Source: Protula sp. h YS-2021
Taxonomy: Eukaryota; Annelida; Polychaeta; Sabellida; Serpulidae
Assembly: GCA_949752745.1 (NCBI GenBank)
Contig: OX457031.1
Location: 52,399,103-52,463,102, forward strand
Length of the DNA stretch: 64,000 nt
Direction: 5' to 3'
The notes beneath the pieces were generated by a model that was not told where the DNA came from, made no database searches, and saw only the letters and a program-made list of their open reading frames with translations. Position numbers and translations under genes: made by a program. This document shows, piece after piece, positions 19,072-28,894 of the stretch; position 1 is the first letter of the stretch, and every line of letters starts with the position of its first letter.

Positions 19072-19446
19072 TTATAGTTCTTCAAACATGTTACAAAGTT
19101 CTGAATTCTTCAACTCCTCTATTGTTGAATTGAACAAGTTCTGATCATTCGTCGTCAATGGAACGTTATCATCATAATGTAAACTGATTTTAGCAGCTAC
19201 AACTAGCATGAGATCAGCTGCCCAAATTGTATTCGCGTTGATAAATGCTGAATCAATGTCGTAAGTTAATGGCAAAAGTAGTTCTTCACATTCGCGCAGA
19301 AACGAGCGGATAAAGCGATCTCTTGGAATTGCCTTTTCAACAGCTTCCCAATGCTGATGTAAATTCTTGCAAAATCCAATCGGATTCAAAAGCAGGAAGC
19401 TTTGAAAACACAAAGTCAACAGAGTTCACTTTGAAGAATCATCCAT
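19072..19446 (-). pseudogene. accessory gene of unknown function, one in-frame stop
   Basis: The ATG at 19446 is in frame with a 115-residue open segment, separated by a TGA at codon 7. The body is mostly helical: DRFIRSFLRECEELLLP, ANTIWAADLMLVVAAKIS and NLFNSTIEELKN. Element B has a clear but broken homolog at 24560-24818 (RFIQSFLSECEELNLP). In B that homolog sits right next to the integrase, whereas in A it is the outermost minus-strand gene, so the gene has moved. No family is recognised. Confidence 0.45.
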
Positions 19447-19636
19447 GGTCCCTGCACATCGGTGAAGAAGTAATGTAAACATTGTTAATGATGAAAGCTG
19501 ACACATTTATAGTTGTCAATAGGAAGGATATTTATAGATGACGTCTTACTGAACGTTTTAGTGAAAGAATGGTTCACATCATCAAGTAGTTTTAAAGTTA
19601 TGCGCTGTTGAAGTTAGCCATCTGACAAGATGAAAT
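19447..19636. other. right subterminal spacer of element A
   Basis: No gene is visible. The segment 19548-19618 reappears as its reverse complement at 51610-51690 inside element C (shared stretches such as cattctttcactaaaacgtt and taactttaaaactactt). Confidence 0.6.
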
Positions 19637-20110
19637 GTGGGGGGGGGGGGGGGGGGGGAGCTAGGTTAGTGGGTCAAAAAACCAAAAATGTTCAGAATTG
19701 TCTGAAACGTTTAAATATGCCATAATCTCAAAATGGCCGGGGGGGAGGGATTCAGAGGTAAAAAAAAACCAAAAATGTTCAAAATTGTCTGAAACGTTTA
19801 AATATGCCACAATCTCAAAATGGCCGGAAGGCGGGGGAGGTCAGTGGGTCAAAAAACCAAAAATGTTCAGAATTGTCTGAAACGTTTAAATATGCCACAA
19901 TCTCAAAATGGCCGGAAGGCGGGGGAGGTCAGTGGGTCAAAAAACCAAAAATGTTCAGAATTGTTTCAAAAGTGTTAATATGCCATAATCTGAAAATGGC
20001 CGGGAGAAGGAAGGAGGTCAGTGGGTCATAAAACCAAAAGTGTTCAAAATTGTCTGAAACGTGTAAATATGCCATAATCTCAAAATGGCGTAATGTCCTA
20101 GGGGGGTTGG
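19637..20110 (+). repeat. right subterminal tandem repeats of element A
   Basis: Starting with a run of 23 G, about six copies of a 75-90-bp unit follow. Each reads aaaaaccaaaaatgttca, then aattgtctgaaacgttta, then aatatgccataatctcaa and aatggccggg, ending in a G-rich tract. Open frames across it are repeat artefacts. The same unit in opposite orientation lies near the left end of element B. Confidence 0.85.
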
Positions 20111-20235
20111 TCAGTACATAGTAGCTTATATTCAGAACGTGCTCATTCATAATGCATACACACACTCATAATGGTTTCTATGGTCTAGGGTTCTGCCAAA
20201 CAGTCTAACGTTGTTATAATATCATCATAATATCA

Positions 20236-20466
20236 TCATGTTATGACGTCATCATCACCTGACTTATGACGTCATTTTCACGTCATCCCACCACGCGCAC
20301 GCTCTATCCTAAAAATGGCGCAGAAACTCTATGAGAGTTCTGCTGCAGCCCTTAGACGTCACTATGACGTCACATCCTGGCATAGAAATCCCATGAGAGT
20401 TCTGCGCTACCTATTACGTCACTATGACGTCACTTCCTGGCTCAGTTCCATTATTTTCACCCTACT
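20236..20466 (-). repeat. right TIR of element A
   Basis: Reverse complement of 3928-4155 with few differences; its outer end reads ACCCTACT. It holds several TGACGTCA or TGACGTCAC motifs. Between the tandem repeats and the TIR (20111-20235) the sequence has short atcatcata repeats and no gene. Confidence 0.88.
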
Positions 20467-20472
20467 ACAATT
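20467..20472. repeat. right target-site duplication of element A (ACAATT)
   Basis: Exact copy of 3922-3927, immediately followed by element B's capsid gene sequence (tcatactgatgcca, matching the undisturbed capsid gene near 12040). Confidence 0.88.
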
Positions 20473-21101
20473 TCATACTGATGCCATTGGGAATATAGAG
20501 ATCCTGCTCAAACAAATCTACCCTTAAAGCACCTGCGCGTATAACTCAAGGTTTATACGCGTATACAAATAACGATTATGTAAACCTTTATTTCCTGCTT
20601 CAGCTATATCACTACCCTCAAGATTTACATGAAAACCTGTTTTATACTTTTCATGATTGTTCTTTTTTCACCTCATGAGCATTCATTGATTGTAGTATCT
20701 TTATGGATGAGACACATAGAGCGCTTTCTTCCGAGACATGCGTGAGGTGGGATATAATGCTGGTATATCCATGGGTATTGTTATTATGTGAAATCAATTC
20801 ATCGCTCAGAAATAATTCAACATTAGACCATAACCGATTAAACAAATCATTGATGCGTGATACGTTATCATCTACACCACACCCTTTACAATTCTGCATA
20901 CAATATGAAGTCTACTGTTCTAAATATTCTTCTGTACTCGCAGGTATATAAAATTCTATTGGAGCACCCCCTCTAATGGTAGTGAGTGGTTGATAGTCTA
21001 CATTATAACTTTTTTTCTACAGCAGTTTGTGTCGGGGGTATGTGAAACCATTCCAATGTACAAAGACTGTAGTCACAAGAATGATCATGAATTAAAGACA
21101 T
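20473..21101 (-). pseudogene. major capsid protein of element B, upstream part (split by element A)
   Basis: The ATG at 21101 opens MSLIHDHSCDYSLCTLEWF, clearly homologous to element A's capsid N-terminus. An extra A near 21013 shifts the frame. The segment 20651-20899 gives SRINDLFNRLWSNVELFLSD, matching the first jelly roll. Further small deletions remove the equivalent of SDGT..SERSM parts. It stops at the ACAATT duplication and continues, on the other side of element A, at 3921. It cannot make capsid protein. Confidence 0.82.
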
Positions 21102-21107
21102 TTATGT

Positions 21108-21461
21108 TCAAAAGATATCTTTCTTATGTTTAGTTGCTGTTATCCCTCTAGCTGCCTTTCTCCTTCTGACGCGTTTTGTCGGTTGCACTGTCTTTTGTCC
21201 TAATACATTACCAATCACATACTGTGCTACTCGGCCAGTAACATCTTTCACGACATCCTTTGCAGCCTTTTTAAGATGTGGTGAGAGGATTTTAGCTCCC
21301 GCCTTAAACAGTAAAAAAGTTTTAAGAGCCATTAACGCCAGTATTGAACCAATACCATTGCCACATTGCATTCGCGTTCCTTTGAATCCTGGCAAATTCC
21401 CGCCCACTTGACGAAGAAAATGGCTGCGGTATGTAGATCGATCGTGTCTGTATGCATTCAT
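21108..21461 (-). CDS. core / pVI-pX-like protein of element B
   Basis: The 117-residue frame starts at an ATG whose last three bases form the penton TGA (ATGA, 21458-21461). It parallels the element A protein: YRSHFLRQVGGNLPGFKG, then GNGIGS, an amphipathic helix with LLFKAGAKILSPHLKKAAKD, and a basic KRVRRRKAARG tail. It is extended by about ten residues compared with A. The frame is intact although the capsid gene beside it is broken. A virion core or membrane-active role is inferred. Confidence 0.65.
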   Translation of the reverse strand: MNAYRHDRSTYRSHFLRQVGGNLPGFKGTRMQCGNGIGSILALMALKTFLLFKAGAKILSPHLKKAAKDVVKDVTGRVAQYVIGNVLGQKTVQPTKRVRRRKAARGITATKHKKDIF

Positions 21462-22230
21462 AACGCTTGTTGTCGAAAATGAAGTTTACATATGACTTCC
21501 TCGGTTTGAAATGAGACATTCTGACCTGTGTCATCCTTAATATTCATTTCTATCGTGTCAAATATTGATGTGTTTACAGGGACGTAATCAGATTCTTCAT
21601 ATGTTTTCATAATAACTTCGCCATTATCACCTTCAATGGGAACAAAGCATAGTAAAAGAACATAACAATCTCCAACTACTTGAGGTACGCAAATACTACA
21701 GTACACATAAAGTGTATAAAATCTATGTTTTACATCTGCTTGATGTTTAGTAGGACCAGATTCTTTATACCATTTATCTGGTATAAATACTAAAATCCTA
21801 AAATCAGCTAATCCAGTAAAAAAGACAATATCATAATTATTTCTCAAAATATGAGAAACTCTTCGAATAAATTTAGCATACTTTAACCGAATAGGGGTAG
21901 CAATAATAGATTTTTGTAATTCTTCATTTATTGCACTGCACATTTCAGGTATGGATCTGTAGTAACCATATGGAATGGTAACTTGATAAAATGCATCTAA
22001 TGATGATCAATAATGAAGAGAATAGTCTATTCCTGACCTCATTGTCGTCCATGTGTGTGGGTATTGAATTTCAGCTAAGGTCACTTCATATTTTCCTTTC
22101 AAATATAATGTACGAGGTAAACGAATTTGATAATTAGAAGCCTTATTAGTATGATAATAGTTCATGCTAGCATTACTGGATAAAGTAATGTAAAAACTTG
22201 TTGACTCGGTGATGGTTAAATCGTTTATGT
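21458..22230 (-). pseudogene. minor capsid (penton) protein of element B, nearly complete
   Basis: The frame starts around 22215-22230 with ITESTSFYITLSSNASM; the ATG seen in element A is missing. It continues through RTLYLKGKYEVTLAEIQYP, one in-frame TGA near 22010, then an open 161-codon segment (LRNNYDIVFFTGL; RFYTLYVYCSICVPQVVG) to the TGA at 21458, which overlaps the core gene ATG. It is the better-preserved of the two penton copies and defines the breaks in element A's. Confidence 0.75.
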
Positions 22231-22264
22231 GATGTGGATAGGTTGAATGTGTATATACATTACT

Positions 22265-22435
22265 TCATGTCTGGCTCACGCCATCCACACTGTCTACATG
22301 ATCTATATTGCTGTCTACCAGTTCTGCTGAACAACAAGCATTTACACACCTGATTTTTACAGGAATACTGTTTTTATTTTCATTTTCTTTACAACAATAA
22401 CACCACTCTTTAGACCATATTAAAAAGTTTCCCAA
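22265..22435 (-). pseudogene. small Cys-rich acylation-type protein of element B
   Basis: Homolog of the element A gene at 13841-14077. It reads GNFLIWSKEWCYCC then IPVKIRCVNACC. The start codon is TTG instead of ATG, so translation would probably fail. The frame is otherwise open to a TGA at 22265. As in A, its beginning overlaps the end of the upstream gene (WETF stop at 22420-22422). Confidence 0.55.
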
Positions 22436-22880
22436 ACTTCTGGAAACAATCTTTGTTGACGCTGTTTTATCTCTTTCGTAATATCTTCACGAATTTTCTG
22501 TTTGCCAAAAACAGTTTTTGGAATATTAGCGTCTACGATTGCCTCCATAAACTGCTTCCAGCCCTGTGGTGGTTCTCGTCGTTCTTTTCTTCTTGTAGCA
22601 ACCTATGCTTCTTTCAACCAATCAATAATGTTGGAATTTTTTATGACATCTCCAGTTTTCAATACAAGTTCATTTTTATCTGTCCATCTCGTACCAGAAG
22701 TTGTGTTAGTTGTGTTAGTTCTGCCAGAAACTGTGTTAGTTTTCCATGGTAAATAGGTTGAAAATAGCTTAGAAACTGTTGAGAGAGAGGGCTTAATTAA
22801 CTTTTGTTCTAGAATTTCCTTGACAAGAGAAGTTCTACCACTGCCTGTGGGTCCAGAGACCAAACATGTGAATAGATGCT
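22420..22880 (-). pseudogene. packaging ATPase N-terminus fused by deletion to the NIPKT-motif gene
   Basis: The ATPase begins (ATG changed to ATA) with HLFTCLVSGPTGSGRTSLVK, a good Walker A, then EQKLIKPS. Within about 50 residues it passes into KNELVLKTGDVIKNSNI, which belongs to the gene homologous to A's 14062-14561, and after one stop ends IVDANIPKT..WETF. Sequence equivalent to A's roughly 14330-15460, including Walker B, the C-terminal ATPase and the KKKLI-motif gene, is missing. A short ttgtgttagttgtgttag repeat lies at the junction. Confidence 0.65.
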
Positions 22881-24467
22881 TTATTTTGAATGTGTACTTC
22901 TGTAACCCAACTGTTAAATTTCTTTGGCCAGCCTAACCGCTTGACAAATAATTCTTTAACACCTTGTTCTTTTCGTGTTTTTAAGAACTTTTCAATTCTA
23001 TAGATGGATTCAATATATTTTGTAACAGCTTGCAATTTTTTCTTCATAGAAATGTCAATCAATATCTCCCAGCAAACAACCAACGTCTTTTTGGGTTAAA
23101 TAATGGTTGTATTTTGGTCGCAACCACTTTACAACCATATTCTGGGCTGTAAAGAAAGGTTGTAAATTGGATAGAATAACGTCACGACCTATTTCCTATT
23201 TATTTATTTATTCCGACGTCGAGGAAACGTCGGTTTTCTGACGTCATTCCAACGTTGCCAAACAACCAAAAAGCAATGAACATTTATTATCACTAACCAA
23301 AAATGGAAGTCATATGCTTTCGTATGTATTTCACAACAATAGTTGAATAATTAATTATATATTAATTATATAACTCTAGACTTTTTTTGTAAGACGTGTC
23401 TAAGACTGGTCGTTTTAAGGTAGTAAAAACCGACGTCAGTTTCAGGTCGGAACCCGACGTTCTTCTGACGTTGAAAACCCGACGTTGGTTTCTTTTTATA
23501 TACAACGGGTCACGACGCCGACCCGACGTCATTCTGACGTCTTAGTGGTTGCTGGGTCTTCGTCTAAAAAGTCTTTCACGCGATACAAGTGTATTCCTTG
23601 CTTCTTATAACGACGTGTGATACTTTTTGTGTCCACTTTATGTTATAATTTCGTTGAAACATGTATTTCATGTGAAAAACTTGAACATGTTGACCAATTT
23701 TAAATTTGTAGGGTTTTGACTTTTTCTTCTGTTTCAATTTCAATTTGTGTTCATACGTATACTTCCAAACTTTAGATTCTTTTGCCTTTTGAATATCTGC
23801 AGAGGCGTACCTATTAGGGAGGGAACCATGAGGTCTATTGTTGTAATTGTACACCAAGTCTGGAAGGATGTCAACATCGCGATATGTTTGATTATGTAGG
23901 AAATACCGATACATAATTCCCTTTAGAGTACAAATGACTCTCTCAGCAAAGTTGGCTTTGGTTTCATTCTTTGTCGTATAGACATGAATTCCCTCCTTCT
24001 TCAAAAAGGCTTTTACCTTTCTGTTTTTAAATTCAGTTCCTTTGTTTGACCTTAAAGTTCGTGGTCTTCGTTGTGTTTTATGAAAAACCTTCTGGAAAGC
24101 TTGCATGACGCTGGTATGTAATTTGTTAGGTATTGGCTGCACCCATAATTATTTGAAAAACACATCAATGATAACTAATAAAAAGCGGGTGTCATCATTA
24201 TAAGAGGCTATGTTTCCCATGTCAGCCAAATCAATGTCCCACATGTCATCAATACAACGTGTAATGACACGCTGCCTTTTAAACCTGTATTTTACAGGTT
24301 GTAGTAAAATGTATGCATCTTGATCCTGTCACCATTATTCATTTTGGAATGAGTAATTGGTTAGTTATGTTTCTTAATATGTGATAAAGTTTGTAAGGAC
24401 CAGCAAATGCCCCAGGTTGACCAGGTATAAAGTAAATATTGGTTAAGTAGTCTTTCCACCTGGCCAT
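22881..24467 (-). pseudogene. chromodomain integrase of element B, interrupted by a MITE
   Basis: The ATG at 24467 starts RWKDYLTNIYFIPGQPGAFAG. The core has IDDMWDIDLADM, QPIPNKLHTSVMQAF, LRSNKGTEFKN (the catalytic D is changed to N) and ETKANFAERVICTLK. An open 188-codon stretch spans 23576-24142. The MITE at 23068-23556 interrupts the region just before the chromodomain, which then reads YIESIYRIEKFLKTRKEQG and LFVKRLGWPKKFNSWV without stops. Frameshifts near 24330 and a stop near 24147 also break it. Confidence 0.82.
23068..23556. mobile_element. 489-bp MITE with CCCAGCAA inverted ends
   Basis: The left end is CCCAGCAAACAACC and the reverse complement of the right end is CCCAGCAACCACTAAGACGTC. 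TCT at 23065-23067 is repeated at 23557-23559. Comparison with the uninterrupted integrase (about 15715-15740) confirms the insertion point and a 3-bp duplication. The interior holds repeated acgtcggtt/aacgtc motifs and no open frame. The superfamily cannot be fixed from the ends alone. Confidence 0.8.
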
Positions 24468-24559
24468 GTTTACTTAAAATGAAAACAATCATTCACATAG
24501 TAAAACTTTTAATAACATCTTAATATGAACCAGTTAAAAGATTACATTATACACTACCA

Positions 24560-24818
24560 TGCAAACTTTACTATTCTTTAAATGCCTATATTCACTTGAA
24601 CTGGCCCATTAATGAACGTAACAAGATCTGATATATCTGTTGACAATGAAACATTACCATCATGCAGTAAAATAATTCTAGCGGCTACAACTAGCATGAG
24701 GTCAGCTGCCCAAATTGTATTGGCGTTGATCAATGTCATAAGTGCTCACTGGTAAATTCAGTTCTTCACATTCACTCAGAAAAGATTGAATGAAACGATA
24801 TCTTGGAGCTGTTGACAT
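24560..24818 (-). pseudogene. element B homolog of the gene at 19072
   Basis: The ATG at 24818 opens STAPRYRFIQSFLSECEELNL. After a small deletion the frame is lost, but ANTIWAADLMLVVAA-type sequence is recoverable (aatacaatttgggcagctga). It lies between integrase and the CPAC-motif gene, a different position from its homolog in element A. Confidence 0.45.
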
Positions 24819-24949
24819 TGTTCACTTTTCTTCTGCAAAACAATGTCTCAAATGATCCACCACGCACAAAATACTAATATATCTTACATTTTATTCAATG
24901 AACATATCTTGAAGGTTTTTACAAATCAAGTATAGAAAATAGTGTGAAT

Positions 24950-25205
24950 AATTGGAGCCGATTGATCTTCAATGTGCACTTACCAACTACTTAATTCATC
25001 CAATGTTATAGCATTCAAACCATATTTCTCACAACGTTGATATGCAGCGTCCAACAATGTATCTAAATGAATATAATATTTCTTGTTCTTCACACTCTTC
25101 CTTTTGACAAGCAGGACATACTAAGCATGCAAATTTTTTTACATCTAATACCATTTCTTCACAATATGTTTTGCACAACATATTGTCTAAATGTAATGTC
25201 CGCCA
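24950..25205 (-). pseudogene. CPAC-motif Cys-rich protein of element B
   Basis: The intact ATG gives MADITFRQYVVQ; one frameshift later YCEEMVLDVKKFACLVCPAC and CQKEECEEQE follow. Another shift leads to HLDTLLDAAYQRCEKYGLN and AITLDELSSW. It corresponds segment by segment to A's 16763-17082 and shows which of A's changes are mutations. Confidence 0.5.
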
Positions 25206-25209
25206 TTAC

Positions 25210-25500
25210 ACTGCAATATAAATTAACCACTCTCTCACTTCATCAAACCGTCTTGGATAATATCGAGCAAAGTGTTATGCTGCTTCCACATCAAACTCCT
25301 CCGCTCCGTCAAAGCCTAACAGCGAACATTCTTTCCTGCAATCATCCCGTAAGTTTGGCAAGTTCAGCGTTGAATGACTAAGTTCCGAATAAATGTTAAA
25401 GTGTTGCAATTGGTGTTGAACAGAACCAAAACGTTCCAATTCAGTTATCATGTAGTCCACTAGTCCACGAATAAAAACATGTCTGCACACTATGACGGCT
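25210..25500 (-). pseudogene. element B homolog of the gene at 17095
   Basis: An open segment at 25275-25490 reads VFIRGLVDYMITELERFG, then STLNLPNLRDDCRKECSLLG, then FDGAEEFDVEAA and a stop. A few more codons (RRFDEVREWLI) continue in frame. No start ATG is evident. The NADAR gene that precedes this homolog in element A is absent here; the next feature is the composite Cys-rich gene. Confidence 0.4.
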
Positions 25501-25526
25501 GGCCTTCAACTGATTTCAAAAATGTC

Positions 25527-26104
25527 TTACTCTCCAGATCTGTTGTCTCGTTTACACGTCTTACAATTGTACTTGAGCCAGTGGCAATCATAATCACTAG
25601 CATATTCGCAAGCACCGCAATATTCATAGGTAAGTCCAAGCTGATTTTGCAGGTTCATATTCTTCAATTGAACTTCAGCCATTCTTTTCTTGGGTAGTTT
25701 TGACACCTTCATCCGATTATCCTTTTGCAGTTTGATGACATTCCGTACATGGCGAATAGCACTGAATTGATGTTATCCATCTCCTGAAACATTGCCTCCC
25801 ATTCGAAGTCATCCATTTTGATGTAATACTTGTATGCTGTTCCTTCAAACAGCGATGAGTGTACAAAAATTACGTAGCGCATGTCTAGGTATGAAATGAC
25901 TTCAAGCCACTTCGTTTGCGTAAAGTACAACTTGAAGCCAATGTTGCGTAAATTTTTCAAGTTCTGGCACACAGTCTTCCACAAAAATGGCGCTAAAGCA
26001 AGCCAATTCTCTCCATGTTTGATTCAAAGAAATTCTCCAAATCCTCCATGCTCCATAGTAATAATTAAGTTTGCACTACTTTTAAAGCTACTTGTCTTCT
26101 CCAT
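25527..26104 (-). pseudogene. element B homolog of the composite strand-W-helix/Cys-rich gene
   Basis: The ATG at 26104 (MEKTSSFKSSANLIITMEHG) follows a TATA box at 26148-26157 by about 45 bp. After breaks, LYFTQTKWLEVISYLDMRYV, YIKMDDFEWEAMFQEMDNIN and then KVSKLPKKRMAEVQLKNMN with YEYCGACEYASDYDC follow, ending at a stop at 25527. It lacks the Cys-containing tail found in element A. It proves that the two halves belong to one gene, because no stop separates KV from SK here. Confidence 0.55.
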
Positions 26105-26157
26105 GGCTGTACATTGAATGCTGACTTGGTCCTTTTCAGACGCTCCTTTTATATTAC

Positions 26158-26409
26158 ATGTTTATCAAACTCAGTGTCCTTAGACGGGTTAGAAATTTTA
26201 GTTGTTGGTTGTGTTTGAGTGTGTGTGTATGTGGAAAACGACATTTTTGTCTAGCACTTCGTCTTCAACGGCGAGCAAATGACCCAGCAGATAAAACTAA
26301 TGTGAAGTTTCCATGGAGAACAAACAAAAACGCATGCTCAGGCATTTGAATGACGCGTGCGGCTGTTTCAACTGCACAGTTTTCTTTGTACCAAGCACAT
26401 GAGGGTACT
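26158..26409. other. spacer in element B
   Basis: No gene is recognised. A short gtgtgtgtatgtg run is present. The sequence is likely an upstream region of the small plus-strand frame that follows. Confidence 0.3.
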
Positions 26410-26580
26410 ATGGCGTTACTCACACTCACATTAGAGCTCCACACATTCACAACGAAGCAGTATAAGGAAGCGTTCTTTAACAAAGAGAGGCGCGACAGGT
26501 TTCTGCTAAAGGACACAGACATATGGGGGAGGGTTGAGAAGTTTAATTGTTTACCACTCGGTGAGTCTTTGTTCTATTGA
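26410..26580 (+). CDS. possible small protein in element B
   Basis: The ATG at 26410 opens 56 residues: a hydrophobic strand (MALLTLTLELHTF) then a basic helix (YKEAFFNKERRDRFLLKD). The frame extends upstream without an ATG. No family or homolog in element A is seen. Its reality is uncertain. Confidence 0.25.
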   Translation: MALLTLTLELHTFTTKQYKEAFFNKERRDRFLLKDTDIWGRVEKFNCLPLGESLFY

Positions 26581-26600
26581 TCTAGCCGTCTGGCCGCACA

Positions 26601-28120
26601 TATATATACTGAAGGACAAAAGAAATTTAACATGCAAATGACATATATCAATTTGAGAAAATTATTTATTCAATTACTGTCATACTTACAAGAATGCAAG
26701 ATTCAAAGATTCTTTAACATAATTTTACACTAAGTGATCCATACTCCTAAGCGTCTGCAAAATCCAGACTGACAAAAGATACGACTGTCACAATTTCGGC
26801 CTGCACAGAACTTAACGACCTGAAGTGTGCTTAATACCGTGTGTGTCCTCCATTGGCTTGGCGTAAAGCGCGAATCCGGCGGGGCATCGACATGATCAGT
26901 CGGTTGATTCGGTACTGATTGTACCGGTGCCCTCATCTATCAAAGCCTGGCGTAGTTGAGCGTGGCTTTGAGGAGGCGGATTTCGAGCACGAACCTTCCT
27001 ATCCAGACGATCCCATAGATGTTCTATGGGGATCATGTACGGGCAATAGGGTGGCCAATCCAAGGTGTTGACATTATTTCCTGCCAGGCAATCTTTAGTC
27101 GCCTGAGCGGCATGTGGACGCACATTATCGTGCATGAATATCGCATCAACGTTCTGTTGCACGTAGGGGACTACTTGAGTATTGAGTACAGTATTGATGT
27201 AGCGATTTGGAGTCAAATTACCATAAATAATTAGAAATTGTGAGTTTCCGCCGAATCGAATGGCTCCTAAGACCATCACAGAAGAGCCGCTAAAACGATC
27301 TACTTAATTGACTGCGCATGCGGCGAAGCGTTTGCGGATCCGTCTATACGCACGCTGGCGGCCATCTGCGCGGTTTAATTGAAACCGTGACTCACCGCTA
27401 AATATCACACGTCGCCAGTTTTGCAATCTCCACCCTCCAAGATGGTGGTTATCAGCCCACATTCGGCGTCGTATACGTCTCCGAGCGTTCAAGACGACGC
27501 CGACGTAAGGTCGTAATCCGTGTTCACGAAAACGTCTGATGACCGTTTTTGCACTTAAGCGGTTGTTGGCTGTGCCTGGGATCTCCATCGCTGTGGTTGC
27601 AGCACTGCGAAACCGATCGCGCAGGTGGATCAAATGGATCCGGCGATCCTGGTAGTTACTCGAGGGCGGTCGCTTCTTCGTCGGTCCCGAGTCCACCCAG
27701 TTTCATTATACCACTGTTGCAACTCGTATATTGTAATTCGGCTACAGTCAAAGCGCCGTGCCACTTGGTAGAGAGGTACACCAGCTTCTAGCATGCCAAT
27801 AGTGTGGTCGCAACAGTTTTGCGAAAGTCGAGGCTCGATATTTAAACCAAAATTTACGTAGAAACGTTGCACTATCTTTCTTCGAAACAACTGATAGTAA
27901 AAATTAGGAATCAACTCAAGCAGAACGAACTCCTACCTATCAATATGGTTTTGAGCTCTATACCATATTAACACCTTGATAATCATTATTTTGGAATAAA
28001 AGTTATGTCTCAGATTTAATTCACTAACAACTATCCAAAGTTAATAGCAAAACAAATTTAGAATAAGAAACATATTTCACTTTTTATATCTTAGGTTTCT
28101 TTTGTCTTTCAGTATATATA
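26601..28120. mobile_element. Tc1-like DNA transposon inserted in element B
   Basis: The ends are inverted: tatactgaaggacaaaagaaa at the left, and the reverse complement of the right end reads tatactgaaagacaaaagaaa. Both are flanked by TA-rich sequence, as expected for TA target duplications. Length about 1.5 kb fits Tc1/mariner elements. It separates the right accessory genes of element B and abuts the presumed promoter of the gene at 28173. Confidence 0.85.
26831..27890 (-). pseudogene. Tc1-like transposase, inactivated
   Basis: The paired helix-turn-helix region is at the start (GVPLYQVARRFDCSRITIYE). Then, after a frameshift near 27660, NYQDRRIHLIHLRDRFRSAA and RLSAKTVIRRFREHGLRP follow. 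The catalytic segments read VIFSGESRF (first Asp replaced by Gly), IFMHDNVRPHAA (second Asp) and PIEHLWDRL (third acidic residue Glu). A stop near 27304 and another frameshift near 26930 precede the usual end GGHTRY at 26831. It cannot be active. Confidence 0.9.
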
Positions 28121-28172
28121 CGGGTCGTATCACTGGCTTCTCACACTCGCATCTTTACACTGCGCCAACAAT

Positions 28173-28715
28173 ATGCAATTCAAAGACGATTTCTTCACAG
28201 CCGAACAGAGGCAGAAATAACTACTTACTGACGCAGATATTTCCCTCATTGAGGAAATGTTTGAGCACTATGAATTATTTAAAATGGAAAAGCTGCGGGA
28301 AAGGAAAAGTAGACGGGAACAACATTACAGATTTAGGAGGGCTACAGCTGCAGCTTGTAAGCGACTGAGAGAGTCGGAGGTCGACTCCTGTCAAAAAGCC
28401 GTCATCGACCTGCTTCAACCAGCTCCTGTAAGCAAACCAGCCGCTGTCAGCCTGCTAGCTCCTATCAGCAAGCAAGCCACTGTCAGCTCGCCACAGCCAG
28501 CCGCCGTCACCTGTTTCGAGCTAGTCGCTGCTGTGGCTAGTATACAGGAGCCGTCCACTGCCGTCAGCGAGCCGCATCGAGCTTCAAACTCTCCTCAATC
28601 GCTACCAGCCGACGTGAGCCTGGAACACCCTACTGAAAAGACCATGAATGAACTCATGATGCTCCTGACCTCAGTTGATGAGCATACGAAGTTCTGCGAG
28701 TTCTGTCGTGCATGA
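28173..28715 (+). pseudogene. element B cargo gene: basic N-terminus, Pro/Ala/Ser-rich middle
   Basis: The ATG at 28173 opens MQFKDDFFTAEQRQK, then a TAA at 28218, then the same frame stays open to the TGA at 28713. The continuing part has a very basic helix (KLRERKSRREQHYRFRRA) and a long low-complexity segment of Pro, Ala, Val and Ser, and ends with FCEFCRA. Codon composition is more GC-rich than neighbouring genes. There is no counterpart in element A. A nuclear, DNA-binding role is possible from the basic region; no family is recognised. Confidence 0.45.
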
Positions 28716-28894
28716 TCCTACAGAATATCACCAGGAGTCAGCATGAGTTAGGGTGACCAGTCGCTAAGAAAAGAGAGTCACACTATTGCAGCGTTAGGGG
28801 CAGAGCGTTCACGTCATCGGCGACTGCCATTGCTGTACACCGTCGAAAGTGTCGCTGATAGGCTAAGTAATATACAATGAGGAGCTTAGCTCCT

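Larger units (their letters stand above)
3928..20466. mobile_element. element A: near-complete Polinton/Maverick inserted in element B's capsid gene
   Basis: The 16,539-bp element has TIRs of about 230 bp, a perfect 6-bp target duplication and a nearly complete Polinton gene set: PolB, adenovirus-type protease, major and minor capsid proteins, core protein, packaging ATPase and retroviral-type integrase with chromodomain. The canonical end AGTAGGGT is intact on the right; the left end reads TGTAGGGT. At least ten genes carry in-frame stops or frameshifts. Plus-strand genes fill the left part and minus-strand genes the right, converging near 10.7 kb. It is younger than element B because it interrupts it. 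Confidence 0.92.

Noticed and set aside
28257..28400. bZIP domain in the cargo gene at 28173
   Set aside because: The region is basic, but the N-x2-A-A-x2-(C/S)-R signature is absent and no leucine zipper follows.
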